A stretch of 64,000 nt of DNA from Blastomyces gilchristii SLH14081 (lineage: Eukaryota; Ascomycota; Eurotiomycetes; Onygenales; Ajellomycetaceae). Made by a program: the position numbers and the translations under genes. Under the pieces are notes generated by a model, which was given only the letters and a program-made list of their open reading frames with translations, was not told where the DNA came from and ran no database searches. This document shows positions 23,956 through 36,511 of the stretch, one piece after another (within the stretch, counting starts at the first letter, position 1; every line of letters begins with the position of its first letter). The stretch lies in contig NW_003101672.1 of NCBI RefSeq assembly GCF_000003855.2, positions 1,878,134-1,942,133 of the forward strand. The letters are read 5' to 3'.

Positions 23956-26111
23956 ACTGCTAGTGTTCTTGTTATTTGCCGCACGGTAGACATGAACTCG
24001 ACGATAGATATTAACACAGTGGAGAAGAAAACATTTTGTTTTCTCTTCCAGACAGCAGGACGGGCAAGGGACCACTCTATGAGGCGGGAGGCTGGTCAGG
24101 CAAAAGGGCCGTAGCTTGAAAATTAGAATCGCGTTAACACGCAAGCAGAGGAGCAAACATCGCAGGTTTGCTGGCCCAGTGGCATGTTGGGAGCTAGAAA
24201 ATAGCCAACAGCAGCGAGGGATTCCACACAGTTGGAAAAGAGAAAAGAAGTTAATCCGTAGATCACACACACATTCGGAGGGGTTGTATCAGAATCCTGG
24301 ACACGAGATCTCTTTTATTCTGTTTCTTTTCTTAGAGCCAACGAGCCGGATATCGCAACTGGCCCCGACAATCCCCTCAGGGATCCGGGCGGCCTTCCTG
24401 CGACACCATTGGGCACGCTCACCACGGGCAAGGCAGCCAAGGGTCAGAGAGTGACAGACAACCGCAAATGCATAGACTTGGCCGGGGCCGGGGGCGAGGC
24501 TGTGACAGGTTGGGATATTTACCTCAGGGCCCGACGTTCGATGCCAAGGGCTTTGGATAGGATAGGGCTCTATCCATCCCTCCTCAACTTCTTCAACAAT
24601 TCATTTACCTAGGTATGCCTGGGCAGGTTCAAGGTTTTCGAAGGTCCCTGATGGCGTTGAGTTATAATTTCTTTTCCCTCTTTTTCAAGCAAGCCATATG
24701 ATTCCATCCACAATTCCACATCAAACCACCACATCAACCCGCCGCTAGAAGTCACAACCAGCGTTCTGGGGAAAACCTAACTTTGCTAAGTCGGGCTTTG
24801 GCGGCGGGGATCTGCTGGGGGCCTACCCTTCATCGCAAGGGTTGTCCAATAGCCAGATGCACTGGCGGCAGATGTTGGCGGCGTGCATATTTACTAGTCT
24901 CGCATACAAGCCACGGACTAGCTAGCCATGCAAGTCGAGGGCAAAACGGCATTTGTTGAGGAGGAGGAGGAACAGCGCTGCGCCAGACGGGTAACTAACT
25001 AACCAACAGGGGCTCGGGAGAGAAATGAGTAAACTAAACCACCATCAGGGCACTCAAGAGCTGAAATTGACTGTTTGACTGTAGTTGCAATAATGGTCAG
25101 CTTAAAACACCCGATATATAAACAAATAAGTTAGGATTGTTCATTCTTTGCTAGGAATGCGGCTCTGGCCAAACAGCACAAACACAGCAACTCAATAGGA
25201 ATGCGGATGATGGTAAGCAATCGGTTTCTTTTCTTTTCTGTTTCTTCTTCTTCGCTTCTTGTCCAATTCTTCCTTCTCTGCAGCGGCGAGTATTCAAACA
25301 ACTACTGAATCTGCCCTGTTCTCTTCTACTCATCCCATCCCAACCCATGAATGAACTCGAATGAATACCCAGAAGCTGACAGACAAGTCTACAGACAGGC
25401 ATCTTCTCTGACTGACACCAACGCCGGGTCAATAACACGCATAAACCAAAACCCCCACATATACATCCTTGAGAGGCCGCGGGGAGGGGAGAAATCTTGA
25501 GGTGAAGTCTTGCGTTCGGAACAATTAACTACTTAAAACTAAAAAGCTGCGATTAAGCATAAAACTTAACTAAATATTTGAGTTTTAAAACAGGCAGGCC
25601 CCCGCAATATGGAGGACACTAACGATATTACTATGGTAACTATGTACTATGTAGTTCTCAGGTACGGAGTACATGGATATACATAACTACTGTACTCAAT
25701 ACACTCATATGCCAGGTCCCCCATTCCGTTCTATATATAGCACCACCACGGGCGCACCATAACTATGCACTTTCACACTGCAGTATCACATTTTATCCAA
25801 TGGATAGAGTCATCTCGTGCCCGTCGCCATTCTTACCTTTAGGAATCTATCTATTTGCTCACCGTACATACATATGTACCGTACTCTGCTGCTCATGGAA
25901 GTCTCACTCACCGCCTGGGAGTTTGGCCGAGTGGAGGGGGGGAAATGGACTTCCTCCTCTCCCCAGTTCTATCTACTTCGTACACGTAGTAATATTCCAT
26001 GATATCAGATACCATCTTCGAAAATCCCCCGTAGCGTTAGCCCTCTGCCTCACTAAAAACAAGCTTGCAAGATTGTACTGTACATATTATAATGTCCGCG
26101 TATTCATATAA

Positions 26112-26211
26112 NNNNNNNNNNNNNNNNNNNNNNNNNNNNNNNNNNNNNNNNNNNNNNNNNNNNNNNNNNNNNNNNNNNNNNNNNNNNNNNNNNNNNNNNN
26201 NNNNNNNNNNN
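26112..26211. other. Assembly gap (100 N)
   Basis: Exactly 100 unknown bases, the conventional placeholder for a scaffold gap of unknown true size. Flanking sequence is AT-rich and simple, and no gene model crosses it. Confidence 0.98.
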
Positions 26212-26348
26212 ATATAAGGAACAGCAGCGACCAATCATGGTCTCTGAAGTAATTGCTAGTAACCGATCGTGGGGGAATCAATCTAGTCGAATGGAGAGAG
26301 GGGTACCTAGGTAGGAGGAGGAATTTCCTAGCCGTGACTAGCGCATGC

Positions 26349-26395
26349 ATGTATTGTATGTATGTATGTATGTACATGTATGTATGTACATATGT
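26349..26395 (+). repeat. TGTA tetranucleotide microsatellite
   Basis: An interrupted run of TGTA/TACA units close to the assembly gap in non-coding DNA. Confidence 0.8.
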
Positions 26396-26588
26396 AGTGG
26401 TAGTCCCACAAAAAAATACGATTCATCAGGAACCGCGTGAGGTCCGAACGGCTGGTCCAACGGGCAAGAAACATGGGCTGTCCCCCGGAAAAGGAGAAAG
26501 GAGCCGGCGGTGTCTAACCGACTGAGAGAGGAAATGGAAATGGAAAGTGGAGAATGACCTCTGGAAAGTTGACGGAGGGGAAAAAGGG

Positions 26589-26625
<37 letters not shown>
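26589..26625 (+). repeat. A37 tract in the LOA1 3' flank
   Basis: A 37-base A run that lies about 95 nt past the stop codon of the minus-strand acyltransferase gene. It is therefore a U tract if transcribed in that gene's 3' UTR. Confidence 0.85.
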
Positions 26626-26627
<2 letters not shown>

Positions 26628-26719
26628 TTAAACAGAATAAGTAGCTACGTATATATAAAAAGAACAGAAAATTAATTCGTCATGTCAAAAAAAAAAAAAA
26701 CCACCACAACCGTATACTA

Positions 26720-27947
26720 TTACTTCCGCCTCCCCGCAGTCCATAACTTGACAAACTGCTGCTTATCCTTCGCTCCTAATCCAACCCGTCTCACCCGTCC
26801 CAGTCGAGCCAGCGACTCGCCAACCTGATTCAGCAGCGTCTGCTCCCCGCTCGTTAACGACGCATCAAGATCCACAAACGACTCAGCTAGCTTGGCGTCC
26901 AGTGTGTCGAAATAATTATAGTCATACGATGGCTGTCCGCCGTCGGATCCGTTAATATTTTTATCAGTATTGTTGTTGTTCTTCGCACTTTTGGTATCTT
27001 TCATGCCGGACGTCGGAAGCAGGATGCTCTCCGCAATCCTCACGCGGATGCAGTGGGTGGGTTTGCTCAGGAGATTCCACAGGAAGGACCTGTATGATTG
27101 CGGTATTGGTGTGGTGATGTCTGCGGGCGAGTACCGCAGGCTGACGGGGAAGATTCTTGTTACCGCAGAGACGGCGACAAGAGACGGACTCATCTGTAGG
27201 ATACCCTTTCCGTTTGTGGTGGTGCACTCTGGGAAAATCACGATGGGGCTGTTTGGGTGCCGTTTTATCAGCGTCGCAATATCGACCAGGCGCGCGTCTA
27301 CAGGTGGCTTGACCTCCGGGCCAGCGAAAGCCCGGAGAATAGCCTGGACCAGAGAAATCTGTTGGACTTTGCACGTAAAGGGATACGACACCGTGAATAT
27401 GGGATCAAATATAGCAGCAAGGTAGAGCGCATCGATTGGGGAGGTAAACGACGAGGCGATCACGGACGCGGGGCCTGGGAGTCGGGAGGAATGTTGCGAG
27501 GCAAGCGATCTGTCACGAAACGATAAACGGGTCAGCGACGGACGTCTCGGGAGGAGAGGAAAAAATCACAATCGCATACCCTTTCTTAACACCATCTATC
27601 TGAAGATCAATCCACCATATGCCCGGAATGCCCAGCATTACCCACAGTGAGGCCTTCTTGCCCAAAGATCCGATGGGCAGCCATTGGAGCACACAGAAGT
27701 AGGCGAGAAACGCGGTTATGAGCAGCGGCAGCCGCATGCAGAAGAGGAAGATGTGGAATGGAAGGTATATGCCCGAGGGCTGGGAAGGGATAGGAAGAAA
27801 AGGAGCGATTCCGGAACCTGGAGAGCATTCATTTTCGGCTTGTCAGCTATCATGTGGGTATAGTATAATTTACATGCCCTGCGCAACTCAAGACGCTATG
27901 TGGGTAAGGTGCATACCTCTATCTCTGAACTGAGAAAACTTCTCCAT
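26720..27947 (-). CDS. LOA1: Lysophospholipid acyltransferase, LOA1/VPS66 type
   Basis: Three exons (27947-27917, 27817-27580, 27509-26720) encode 352 residues. The N-terminus MEKFSQFRDRGSGIAPFLP, built across intron 1, is the signature start of the yeast Vps66/Loa1 family. One or two hydrophobic helices follow (LPLLITAFLAYFCVLQWLP and nearby). The acyltransferase domain shows SSFTSPIDALYL where HX4D acyltransferases have the catalytic His, so Phe stands in that place, and IFPECTTTNGKG in place of FPEGT. The yeast protein transfers oleoyl groups to lysophosphatidic acid at the endoplasmic reticulum and lipid droplets and affects vacuolar sorting. The same role is inferred here. Confidence 0.85.
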
Positions 27948-30245
27948 GGTGAAAGATCAGGCGATAGTATATCAAAGGAAACTGCTGTGCCCCCGAGCTC
28001 TCTTGTCGTGGTCGTTGGTGGGTAATTTTTGTGTACGGTACGAGAAGCACAATCACATGCAAAATCCAAGCTGCTGGAATGAAGAATGAAGCCACTCAGC
28101 ACAAACAGGTGATGAGGAGAAGAATGTTGGGGAGCGGACAATAATGAAGACAGTGAGGTGACTTCAGGATTGAGGGAACCAGTCATCAAAACACATTTTT
28201 ATTATCTGTCTTCCGGCGATTCCTCAGCTTGGACTGTGCTATTTGTTGTCTTTGTCGTTCTTCTCGCTTGCTCGTTTGGCTGCGAAAGCGGCGAGCGATG
28301 ACGAGGAAAAATAGTTCTGGCGGATGACGGTTGGGTTGGGGGGAGGCGTAGTTAGTTAACTAGTTATTAGTCAGCGTTCAACCAGCTAACTACAAGTCCG
28401 TAGTTACTTGTGTTATTTCTTCTTCAAGGCTCGTCGCGATTTTATTCTCGTCTCCCAAGTGCCCCTGTGGGTTATGCTTCTTTGATAAGATTTACGCCTT
28501 GTGCTTTTCTCACTCTTATCTTCCTACCACGATTCTGGGTTCGTGGGGAATGTTGGTAACTAGTTGCTCCGGCTACTCATTATTCTATAACTACATAATA
28601 AATAATTCACACAACATTGATCCTCCTACAGGAATGGTCACTGGTTGTACGGAGTAACTACTAAGGAGCAAAGGGATGGTGAAACTAGCTTCCAACAATC
28701 CTGGCACGACCTCACCAAGAAGCTAGTCTCAAAGAGCCAGATTTCTAGAGTTATGTGATAAGGTCTGGGAGCCATCCTGCATCCCGCGGGTCTTGCAGTA
28801 TTTGAGCAACAGGACAATACAGGACTAGTTACAGAGCAGTGTGAAGTGAGTTTCCTGCCTGTTCAATTGTTAGTATTTTCCTCATTCCTCAAATTATGCA
28901 CCATGTTACTGCGGTATAAGGATGAATAAAAGCTGATGATTTATAGTATGCCTCGATGGTTGTTATTCAAGTGGTGCTAGGGGTAATGTGAGCATTGATA
29001 AGTGATGTGCCAACCAAGGTCGGTCGGCCAGGGAGGAAGCCTCCCGAAAGAACACAATAATGCGTGCAACAACGAAAATCAACATGTTAATATCATATCC
29101 TCAGGAACCAAGGCCCGTGTGAGTCTTATAGGGTATGTTTTGACATGGTGTCTACCCTAGAAATTAGAAATAAACTCATGCAGTCTCGGCGCGACGCTCA
29201 CGCCATTTCCATCATTCTCTTCATCCGATCCATCGCTTTTCGCTGAAAGTTCCACCTACCCTGCTCCAAAGCAAAAAGAAGCTAGCTCTGACAGAGTCAA
29301 AACAGGCTGACTTGACAGCAATCACCCGTTCTCAGAAACCCAACAGCGTACGCACCAAGAACGGCATTTCCAGCAACCAGTTGAATCTAGCACTTTAGGA
29401 TTCAACTTATATAATTCGGATGCAGCTTCATAATAAGGAAGAATCCATATGGGAAGCGTGCTGCGCGATGTTATCATGCATCCATATTCAGCCGCTCTGA
29501 CAACCGCAGTGCCTGCGCCTTCTGATCCAACGCCGCTATCAATGAACCTCTATGCAAGACGCTCAATTTCAGACTTGGTTCTTTGTTGTGGACAGGCGCG
29601 GAATCTAGCAGCTCTTCCCATTTTACAGTTAGTAGCAGGGGATGAGCTATATACAGAGTGACTGGTGGATGCTGCTATGACCAAGTAGTTAAGTGATGAA
29701 AATGCCCCTGGAACTCAGCATCTGTACGTATAATTATTTCCCCCCACTGTACAAATTTTTCATGTTGTTATTTTTGAGATGGCGCCTTCATCCCACCACG
29801 AATCGTAATCTATCCAACTACACTACATGACTCATTCGGGGTTGGATCAGTGGAAAACTATTTTCACGGCCAACACAAATATATCCAACATTCTCAGACT
29901 GCACAGGACTCATTTCTGATGCCCTTTTTTAATTAAGTACGAACCCCGTGCATTGCCGTGTCGCTGGCTATCAGATCTCAGCTCTGGGATTTCACTGTCT
30001 TACAAGGTGTTCTATTTTTTTCCTTTCCTTTTTTCTTTTTCTTTTCTTTCCTTTTTATGGGCCTTCTCAGCCACCTTGCCCTTGATGGAAACTTGATTCA
30101 CGTAGTGAGGCCTTTTGAACATATGAGGACCTTGCCCAGTATCCGCATTAACGGCATGACTCAACAATATCACACACGCACACACACACAAATAAAAATA
30201 AAAATAAAAAATACCCTACCTATTCCCCCCTTCGTCTCTCTTTAA
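27948..30245. other. Intergenic region without recognisable genes
   Basis: Holds the LOA1 promoter and the 3' flank of the MFS gene. Only short frames (up to about 95 codons) occur, without domains or splice continuity. Mixed CT-rich and (AAATA)n simple sequence lies at about 30,010-30,060 and 30,190-30,215. Confidence 0.5.
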
Positions 30246-32524
30246 TTAATTGGGGAGAGCAGACTTACTGCGCTCCCTTGAGACCGGGACAGGCACCTTT
30301 TCCGCATCTCCCGCGCTATATCCTTCAGCATGCCCACTTCCCGCTGTGATTTTCGCCCCTTTCCTCCCAATGATATACCACGGCAAACTGAACATCTCAT
30401 CCATCGCCTCCAGTGATTTTCCAGCCGTTTCAGGTAGGAAAAACCACATCCATGCGAGTCCGATGAGCGTGACGGCCGCAAAGAAGAAGAATGTGCCATG
30501 AGGCCTCATGGCTGTGTCAAGCAGCATTGTTGGGACCGCTTTTGAATTGCCACTGAGATCCATCCAGGTTAGCAGTGGGCAGCGTTCTTACTATGCTTTT
30601 CGCTATCGGGCTGCTACATATGGGATGGGCCATGGGCAAAGAAGCTTACTATTGATTGGCGAAATGGAAGCACATCACCATCGATGTAGCCAACGCTCGG
30701 ACTCGAAGGGGGAAAATTTCTGCATTTATGAGATACTGTGGAAGGCATTGTTAGCTATTTGTAACAACAACAAAAAAAGAGGAATCTAGCACGAGTTTGA
30801 CATGGCATCGAACCTGGATGCTGTTCCAGCCAAGTGCCCAGCCGACCCCAGACACATAGATGGACACTATTGCGGCTGTCCCAGCACGCTTCGAGTGTCC
30901 CTCCGGTTTAAATCCATCTTGAATCGACGGGACCACTGCCAGATAGATAGCCACGTATAGCATGCTCAGAAATTGGAGCGTGATCCCGTATCCCAGAGCA
31001 CGTTTGCGACCCAAGAAATCGACCAGGAAGAGCGCACAGACGAGAGAGGATATTAATTTCACAACGCCGAAAATTGCTGTTGCAAAAAGCTTCTCCGATT
31101 GTCCCGTTGTGCCCAATATCGCGAAGAACTGGGGTGCATAGATGGTTATGCTATTGGCTCCCGACCACTGACTGAGCAATTGCGACATGAGTCCGATCAT
31201 AATACGGTACCGGTTGGAAGGCAATGTAAACAGTTCCTTGAGTGGCCCGAAGAAATGGGACCCCATGGTAGCCTCGCGCTCCCGTTCAAGCTGATCCTGG
31301 ATGTCCATCATCTCCGTTTGAACGTATGGATGATCTGGTGTAAGATTGCGCAGGGTTGACATTGTCTCCAGCGCCTGCTCCTGTTTACCGGCCTTGACCA
31401 AGTGCCTAGGTGATTCATAAACTGTAAATGAAAGGATGAAGATGATTCCGGCAAATATGAAATGAAGCGTCGTTGGTACAATCTGCGTTTGTTTGTTAAT
31501 CGTGAACTGAACTGAAACACGGCGCGGAGAGAGGGAAGTCGCAGAGAATTAATAATGCCAGTCCCTTACCCATTGCTTTGCTGAGGCGTTGCTAATATGT
31601 ATCGAGCTCCCCCAGCTCGCAAAATAGCTCAGCATGATACCGAGATACACTGATCCAGAAAACGCACACATACAAAGGCCGCGTATTGCTCGCGGAGAAA
31701 TCTCCGCTAAATACGTAGGAGCCACAACGGTAGTTTGCCCGACCTAGAAAACCCGTTTTGTCAATGAATGAATGAATGAATGAATGAATGCATATAAACG
31801 TTTCACGAGCAGGAATGAAAAATGCGAGTTTTCTTTCGAAGAATCTGACCCCAATGCCGGCGATGAACCGGCCAGCGTAAACTTGTCCGATCCGCCCATG
31901 TGCCGTAATGAATATCACGATGCCCGCCACCCATATTGCACACAGCTGTCTCGTCGCCCAGATCCTCCCGATACGATCTGTCACGATGAACGCTCTTTTT
32001 GGAGAAATGTCAGCCATTTGTTTCCTTCATAATCCTCGCCGCCCGATAATTGTCCCTGCAAGATGCATCATCCACTTTATAGGAAAACAGAGACTATATA
32101 TATATTTATAAAACACACGAACACACACACATATATATACATGTACACTTACAGCAATGCGCCCGCGATGCTCCCGATCTGAACCATCCCTGTTATATTT
32201 CCCAATCTACTGGCCCTAGCTCCGGCGCTCATAGCAGGATCATCCAGATGATATTCAGCAATAAATGATTTCTGCTGCACCGTGCCCGAAATAAGCCCTT
32301 CGTCGATGCCTGATTTTTTTCCCCCCATATATGTATCAGCCGATGACAACAAAAAGCCAAGTTTTGCTATGTACGGGTTTTTTTAAAAAAAAAATAGAGA
32401 GTGCAAAATTTCTTTTACCTCGACTGGCACCCATGATGCCGAAGCACAGGACGCCCATCCCTAGTTTCCAGTTAAGCGCCTCTCGGGGCGTATCGATAAG
32501 CTGTTGTTTGAATATGTTCGGCAT
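30246..32524 (-). CDS. MFS sugar/quinate-type permease
   Basis: Seven exons (32524-32419, 32309-32153, 31994-31850, 31743-31570, 31482-30814, 30735-30650, 30552-30246) encode 547 residues, the usual length for fungal sugar porters. Family marks are the substrate-facing GIDEGLISG start, DRIGRIWATRQ between helices 2 and 3, YLAEISPRAIRG, YESPRHL after helix 6, LVDFLGRKRALG, IFPLRVRALATS and PETAGKSLE. Twelve membrane helices are expected in the plasma membrane. The sequence resembles the quinate/hexose-permease branch, but the substrate cannot be assigned. No quinate-catabolism genes lie nearby, so this looks like a stand-alone transporter. Intron 3 contains an AATG microsatellite. Confidence 0.87.
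31763..31790 (+). repeat. AATG microsatellite in an MFS intron
   Basis: About seven AATG units lie between exons 3 and 4 of the permease gene. Length variation here would not change the protein. Confidence 0.85.
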
Positions 32525-33640
32525 GCTGGCGGGGGCGGACTTCCACAGGACGAGATGGGATATTTTTGAAGGATTATATATATAAATATATATATATATA
32601 CGAAATTGCAACGATGTATATCCACGCTATGGCTGTGGTGCCCTATCCCAACTCTACGTCTGTTTCACCTCGGCATTAGGTTTCTGTGACGAAAGCAGGA
32701 AGCGCAAGGTTGAGATATTGCCAGCAACACCCACCCACCTAGGGCAAGCACGGTCGGAGGGATCGCCTTATATGTATCCGCCGTTTCGCCACTCAATAAC
32801 TATCTTGGTATAGTAGATGCGACGTTGGCCAGGACTTACTGGGGGATGGTTTCCTTTGCACTACGTGTCTGGCACAACATATTGTGTTACATGCCTTGGA
32901 TTTTACCTCTGTGGGTTTCAAGCTGATGCACCTAGTTTGGCGCGGTGGAGGAGAGGGTTTCTTCTTGTTGTTCTTAATCCCGAAAAATCTGGGGTGAAGC
33001 AAGATCTAAATCCTGCTGGTTTGGGGCTTTCGAGTGCGCATGGTGTATGATATGGTGGTATGTAGGGGCATATATAGCCTGCCAATGCCGTACTACATGA
33101 CACAAAGCTGAGTAGCGTGATGAAGGTTCAAGTAAACCTTTAAAGCTACAATTCCGAGTCATATATTATATATATATGTACACGCTCACTCACCTCGCTA
33201 GAAGCTGTAGAAATATCGGTTTAGGCTATTCTGGTGGCGTTTGATGTGCCGCCGCTAAGCTTGAGCTTATCCCCTCGTCTGGGGAAGAGGCAACAATTAG
33301 TGTATTTTTTAGTGTGTACATTAGTGTATTGAATACACAAGAACTACTGAATAATATGAGGGACCGGATGTATTGACATGTTTTAGTGTAATTTATGTAA
33401 TCTATTTGATCCTTGCTACTTCCCCAGGGCTTCCGCTCCCATCCTTATTCCCCCTATCCAGAAGCTCCACCCCTATTCCACTATTCCACTCCTTCTGTTG
33501 ACTCAATCATGATAAACAGACAAGCATGTATATATATATATATATATATAGGGGCGCCCGCCCATCTCCATCTGAAGAAGAACAAGACAAGATTTTACCA
33601 TTTTACACATACTATATGTAGCTGGCGTACGCTGCAATCT
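32525..33640. other. MFS upstream region and gene-free DNA
   Basis: No gene is seen. It includes TA-rich stretches at about 32,576-32,600 and 33,529-33,550. Confidence 0.5.
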
Positions 33641-34255
33641 AGCTCTAATTAATATCATGAGAATGAAGCTTCTTTCTTTCAACACTCTCTTCTCAAGCAG
33701 AGAGAAATATTATTACATGTTATACAATCTCTTGAAACTCTTTCTTTGCTTTTCTCTGCTATCTTTCTTTTGTACTGACATCAGAGTCTAGATATCAGTT
33801 TGAGTATATGACAAGAAACTTCAATAATGATTCAGATCTGAATTTGATTAAGTAGTAAATGGAGAATTCAAAAAAAGTTGAAAATAGAGTTTTCAGCAGA
33901 CTTGCATATGTCAGAGCCAGTATCACAGTCAGTAGTAAAGCCAGTAGTAGAGTCAGTGCTGAAGTCAGTAGTAGTCAGTCAATGAAGAATATAAGTATTG
34001 ACAATAGCATGATCAATAATTCAGTCCTGAATTATCAATCAGATTCAATTACTGAGTATAAAAGTTTCATAGAAAGCTCTATACTAATTTACTAGATCAA
34101 TTTCCTTTATATTATAATTGTAATTATGAATAATAATGAGAATCTTCACTGTTTTCTATCAATTATCTTCAAATATGCGAGATTTATTTGTAAGGAGCTT
34201 TTCTGAGAATTTTCTAATATATTTAATAAAACTGTTTGATAGATAAATTATAGAC
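33641..34255 (+). mobile_element. Small AT-rich RIP-type islet, probable retrotransposon fragment
   Basis: About 600 bp of AT-rich, CpG-free sequence with the same texture as the left block, bordered on both sides by CpG-normal DNA. A 78-codon open frame at 33,859-34,095 is Ser-rich (repeated AGTCAGTAG-type units) and could be the 5' end of a gag gene. The CT-rich stretch before it resembles the LTR-like tail near 11 kb in composition only. Element family and borders are uncertain. Confidence 0.5.
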
Positions 34256-35016
34256 CATACAACCGCTCCACCACGAACTCGCTCAATTTTTCGAATAAGA
34301 ACCCGCCGATAGATCCATCGAACAGCCCTCGATCATACAAGTTATTCAACCAAACGTGGTTGGAAGCCCCCGCGTGGGACTTTCCCCCGTCCACCCCTAC
34401 CACACCACAACCCCGGGTCAAATTGCCATACAAATTGTAAGGTGAAGAGACCTAGCCCTATGCGCCAATCTTCTTGATTTTGGAAGATCCCCCACGTAAC
34501 TACACTTATGGTATTGTGCTAATTCTTGCCTTGTCCCCAGATGAGGGAGATAGCTCACCTAGCTTGAACCTGGCCTTCAGCGGCCGCTCACGATAGAAGC
34601 GCCCACCTTGACCATCCAACGTGCCAACGGTGATATACCGAAAGTGTTTCTTCGCGAGTTCCTTTGAAGCGAAGTTAGTCAAGCGGACTTTGAAAAATCT
34701 TCCCAGAGTGATATATATATTCAATTGCGAAATGCTTCCCAACTCCCACTAATGTTTCCATCCGTTCTGATAGCCAGACATCCCCACTGAAGATAAGGAG
34801 ACGTAGGTATCCAAAGTCGACTGTAGGTAGCAAGAGGGGGCAATAAAACTGCCGCAAAGTGTCGTAAAATTCTTGATAGAGCATGACCCCTGAGCCATTC
34901 TCGCACAGTGGTCCTTCGTCTTGTCCTGCAGAATTTCCACCGAGTCCTTCGGCGCTTTTGCAGTTAGGCCGTGTAGTTGGTTCCAAACGCTTTCTGCCAG
35001 GAAACATTGTCACCAC
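34248..35016 (-). pseudogene. Unidentified gene relic on the minus strand
   Basis: Protein-like sequence can be followed on the minus strand in pieces: CSIKNFTTLCGSFIAPSCYL at about 34,800-34,880, then HFRYITVGTLDGQGGRFYRE and ARFKLGELSPSSGDKARI down to about 34,510, then a Gly-rich segment with VGVDGG and ASNHVWLNNLY near 34,300-34,400. The pieces lie in different frames with stops between them. Some breaks could be introns, but no single set of splice sites gave a clean model and no good start was found. It ends abruptly at the AT-rich islet, which suggests truncation by the insertion. I do not recognise the family. Confidence 0.4.
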
Positions 35017-35464
35017 GTTAGTTATATGTCACCCGTTTTTCAAAATCCAGTATTGTTTCTCCCTTCGCATATGAGCTTATACATGCGGGGTAACAACATA
35101 CTTTGCAATTTTGGCAATGGCAGAGAGATGTACGTCCGTCATTCTGGAGATGACAGATTAAGTCGATATTGGATCGCTTACAATAACATGACCCGTGTGT
35201 ACGTTGGCATCGTGACACTTTCAGTGGGAAATAATGCAACTAATTCTTTCAATCGCGTAGCCAATTGTTTATTAAATAGAACTACTTTGATGGGCTTTAG
35301 GAGTAAAAAACGTTGGAGTAATCAGATATAATCAAGAGAGAATGACGTCATGTGGTGTAACGGTGTTTATCAATAGAAGCTTGGTCCTTCCTTGATCAAG
35401 TAGAAACATCCAATTCTTGACACGGTGATATATATATAAATATACGTCTAGGTACAGTCAGTAC
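35017..35464. other. Upstream region of the alpha/beta hydrolase gene
   Basis: No gene is seen. A plus-strand frame of 136 codons overlaps the relic and lacks any recognisable domain. Confidence 0.45.
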
Positions 35465-36511
35465 ATGTGCCTAGACAAGTTTACAATGACCTCACAATCG
35501 CTACCAACACCTGAGTTAAAACATACAACTCCATTCATTCCCCACCAGCTTCCCACAAGCAAACCCTCCTCCACAGCCAAATGGAATAATACATCCCCTT
35601 CAAACACTAGCATGAGCCAACTCTCACCAGGCACCCATGCCTTCAAGGCCCCCAATGGGATAACATTCAAATACAGCGTTTGCGGAACCACAACCGCCAA
35701 TTTGGACAAAACCCTCCTCATCCAATGTCCAGGCTGGGGCATCGGACCCCGCTACCTCCAATCGGGCCTCACCCCGCTAGAAAACGAGTACAAACTCATC
35801 TTCTTCCATCCGCGCGGGTCAGGAGGTTCCTCACGGCCCACCGACCTAGCCACAATGACCTCCTTCGACATGGCCGCCGACCTCGACTTGTTCCGGCAGC
35901 ATCTAAACATCGACCGCTACCCCGTGCTGCTGGGCCACTCGCACGGCGGGACCATCGTGCTGGCATACGCCGCCACGTTCCCGCGACGCGTTGCGAAACT
36001 CATCCTACTCGATCACCGGCTGCTAGGGCATGATGACTCGGCAGCGTCCAGGCGCTATCGGGAGGAGAGGGAGAGAGGGGGGGACGTGCGGTTCGCAGAT
36101 GCATACCGGGCGCTAGCGACGGATTACCCGACGAACGATGAGGAGCTGGGGGCGTTCATGACCAGAATCAGCCCGCTCTATTTCTTTGACCCCACAACCC
36201 ACGTGCCCAGGTATCTGGAGGCGGTCGGGGATCAAGGGTATTCATTCTGGTGCCTGGATCAGATGCGGCTGTGTGATCGGACCGCTGCGATCGGCAAGAG
36301 GATGATTGATGGGCTGAAGCATGTCACGGCGGACACGCTGATCATATTTGGCGGTCAAGATTGCCAGTGCACGACAGAAAATGCGGAGCAGACGAGGGAT
36401 CTTGGTGTAGATCGCGCTACCGTTGTTATATTAGATGAGTGCGGGCATTTTCCTTGGCTTGAGAAGCCGGACGAAACGTTCATCTTAATCAGGGACTTTC
36501 TTGATAGATGA
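35465..36511 (+). CDS. Alpha/beta hydrolase, proline iminopeptidase-like
   Basis: A single intron-free exon of 348 codons. The fold is clear: LIFFHPRGSGGSSRP forms the oxyanion region, GHSHGG is the nucleophile elbow around the catalytic Ser, FGGQD supplies the acid and ECGHFPWLEKP the catalytic His. The cap region between them (FADAYRALATDYPTNDEEL) fits proline-iminopeptidase-like or related small-molecule hydrolases. About 60 residues precede the domain and are Pro/Ser/Thr-rich with no signal peptide, so the true start may be the internal ATG at 35,486 or 35,612. The substrate cannot be told. Its lone position beside a decayed gene and a transposon islet suggests an accessory enzyme. Confidence 0.82.
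   Translation: MCLDKFTMTSQSLPTPELKHTTPFIPHQLPTSKPSSTAKWNNTSPSNTSMSQLSPGTHAFKAPNGITFKYSVCGTTTANLDKTLLIQCPGWGIGPRYLQSGLTPLENEYKLIFFHPRGSGGSSRPTDLATMTSFDMAADLDLFRQHLNIDRYPVLLGHSHGGTIVLAYAATFPRRVAKLILLDHRLLGHDDSAASRRYREERERGGDVRFADAYRALATDYPTNDEELGAFMTRISPLYFFDPTTHVPRYLEAVGDQGYSFWCLDQMRLCDRTAAIGKRMIDGLKHVTADTLIIFGGQDCQCTTENAEQTRDLGVDRATVVILDECGHFPWLEKPDETFILIRDFLDR

Larger units (their letters stand above)
23956..26719. other. Large intergenic region with assembly gap and low-complexity tracts
   Basis: No convincing gene is seen in about 2.8 kb. It probably contains the lipase leader and promoter and the 3' flank of the acyltransferase gene. It includes the N gap, a TGTA tetranucleotide tract at about 26,349-26,395, an A37 run at 26,589-26,625 and an A14 run at about 26,687-26,700. 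Confidence 0.5.

Noticed and set aside
26253..26525. Open frame next to the assembly gap
   Set aside because: Mostly translation of the TGTA microsatellite and flanking non-coding DNA.
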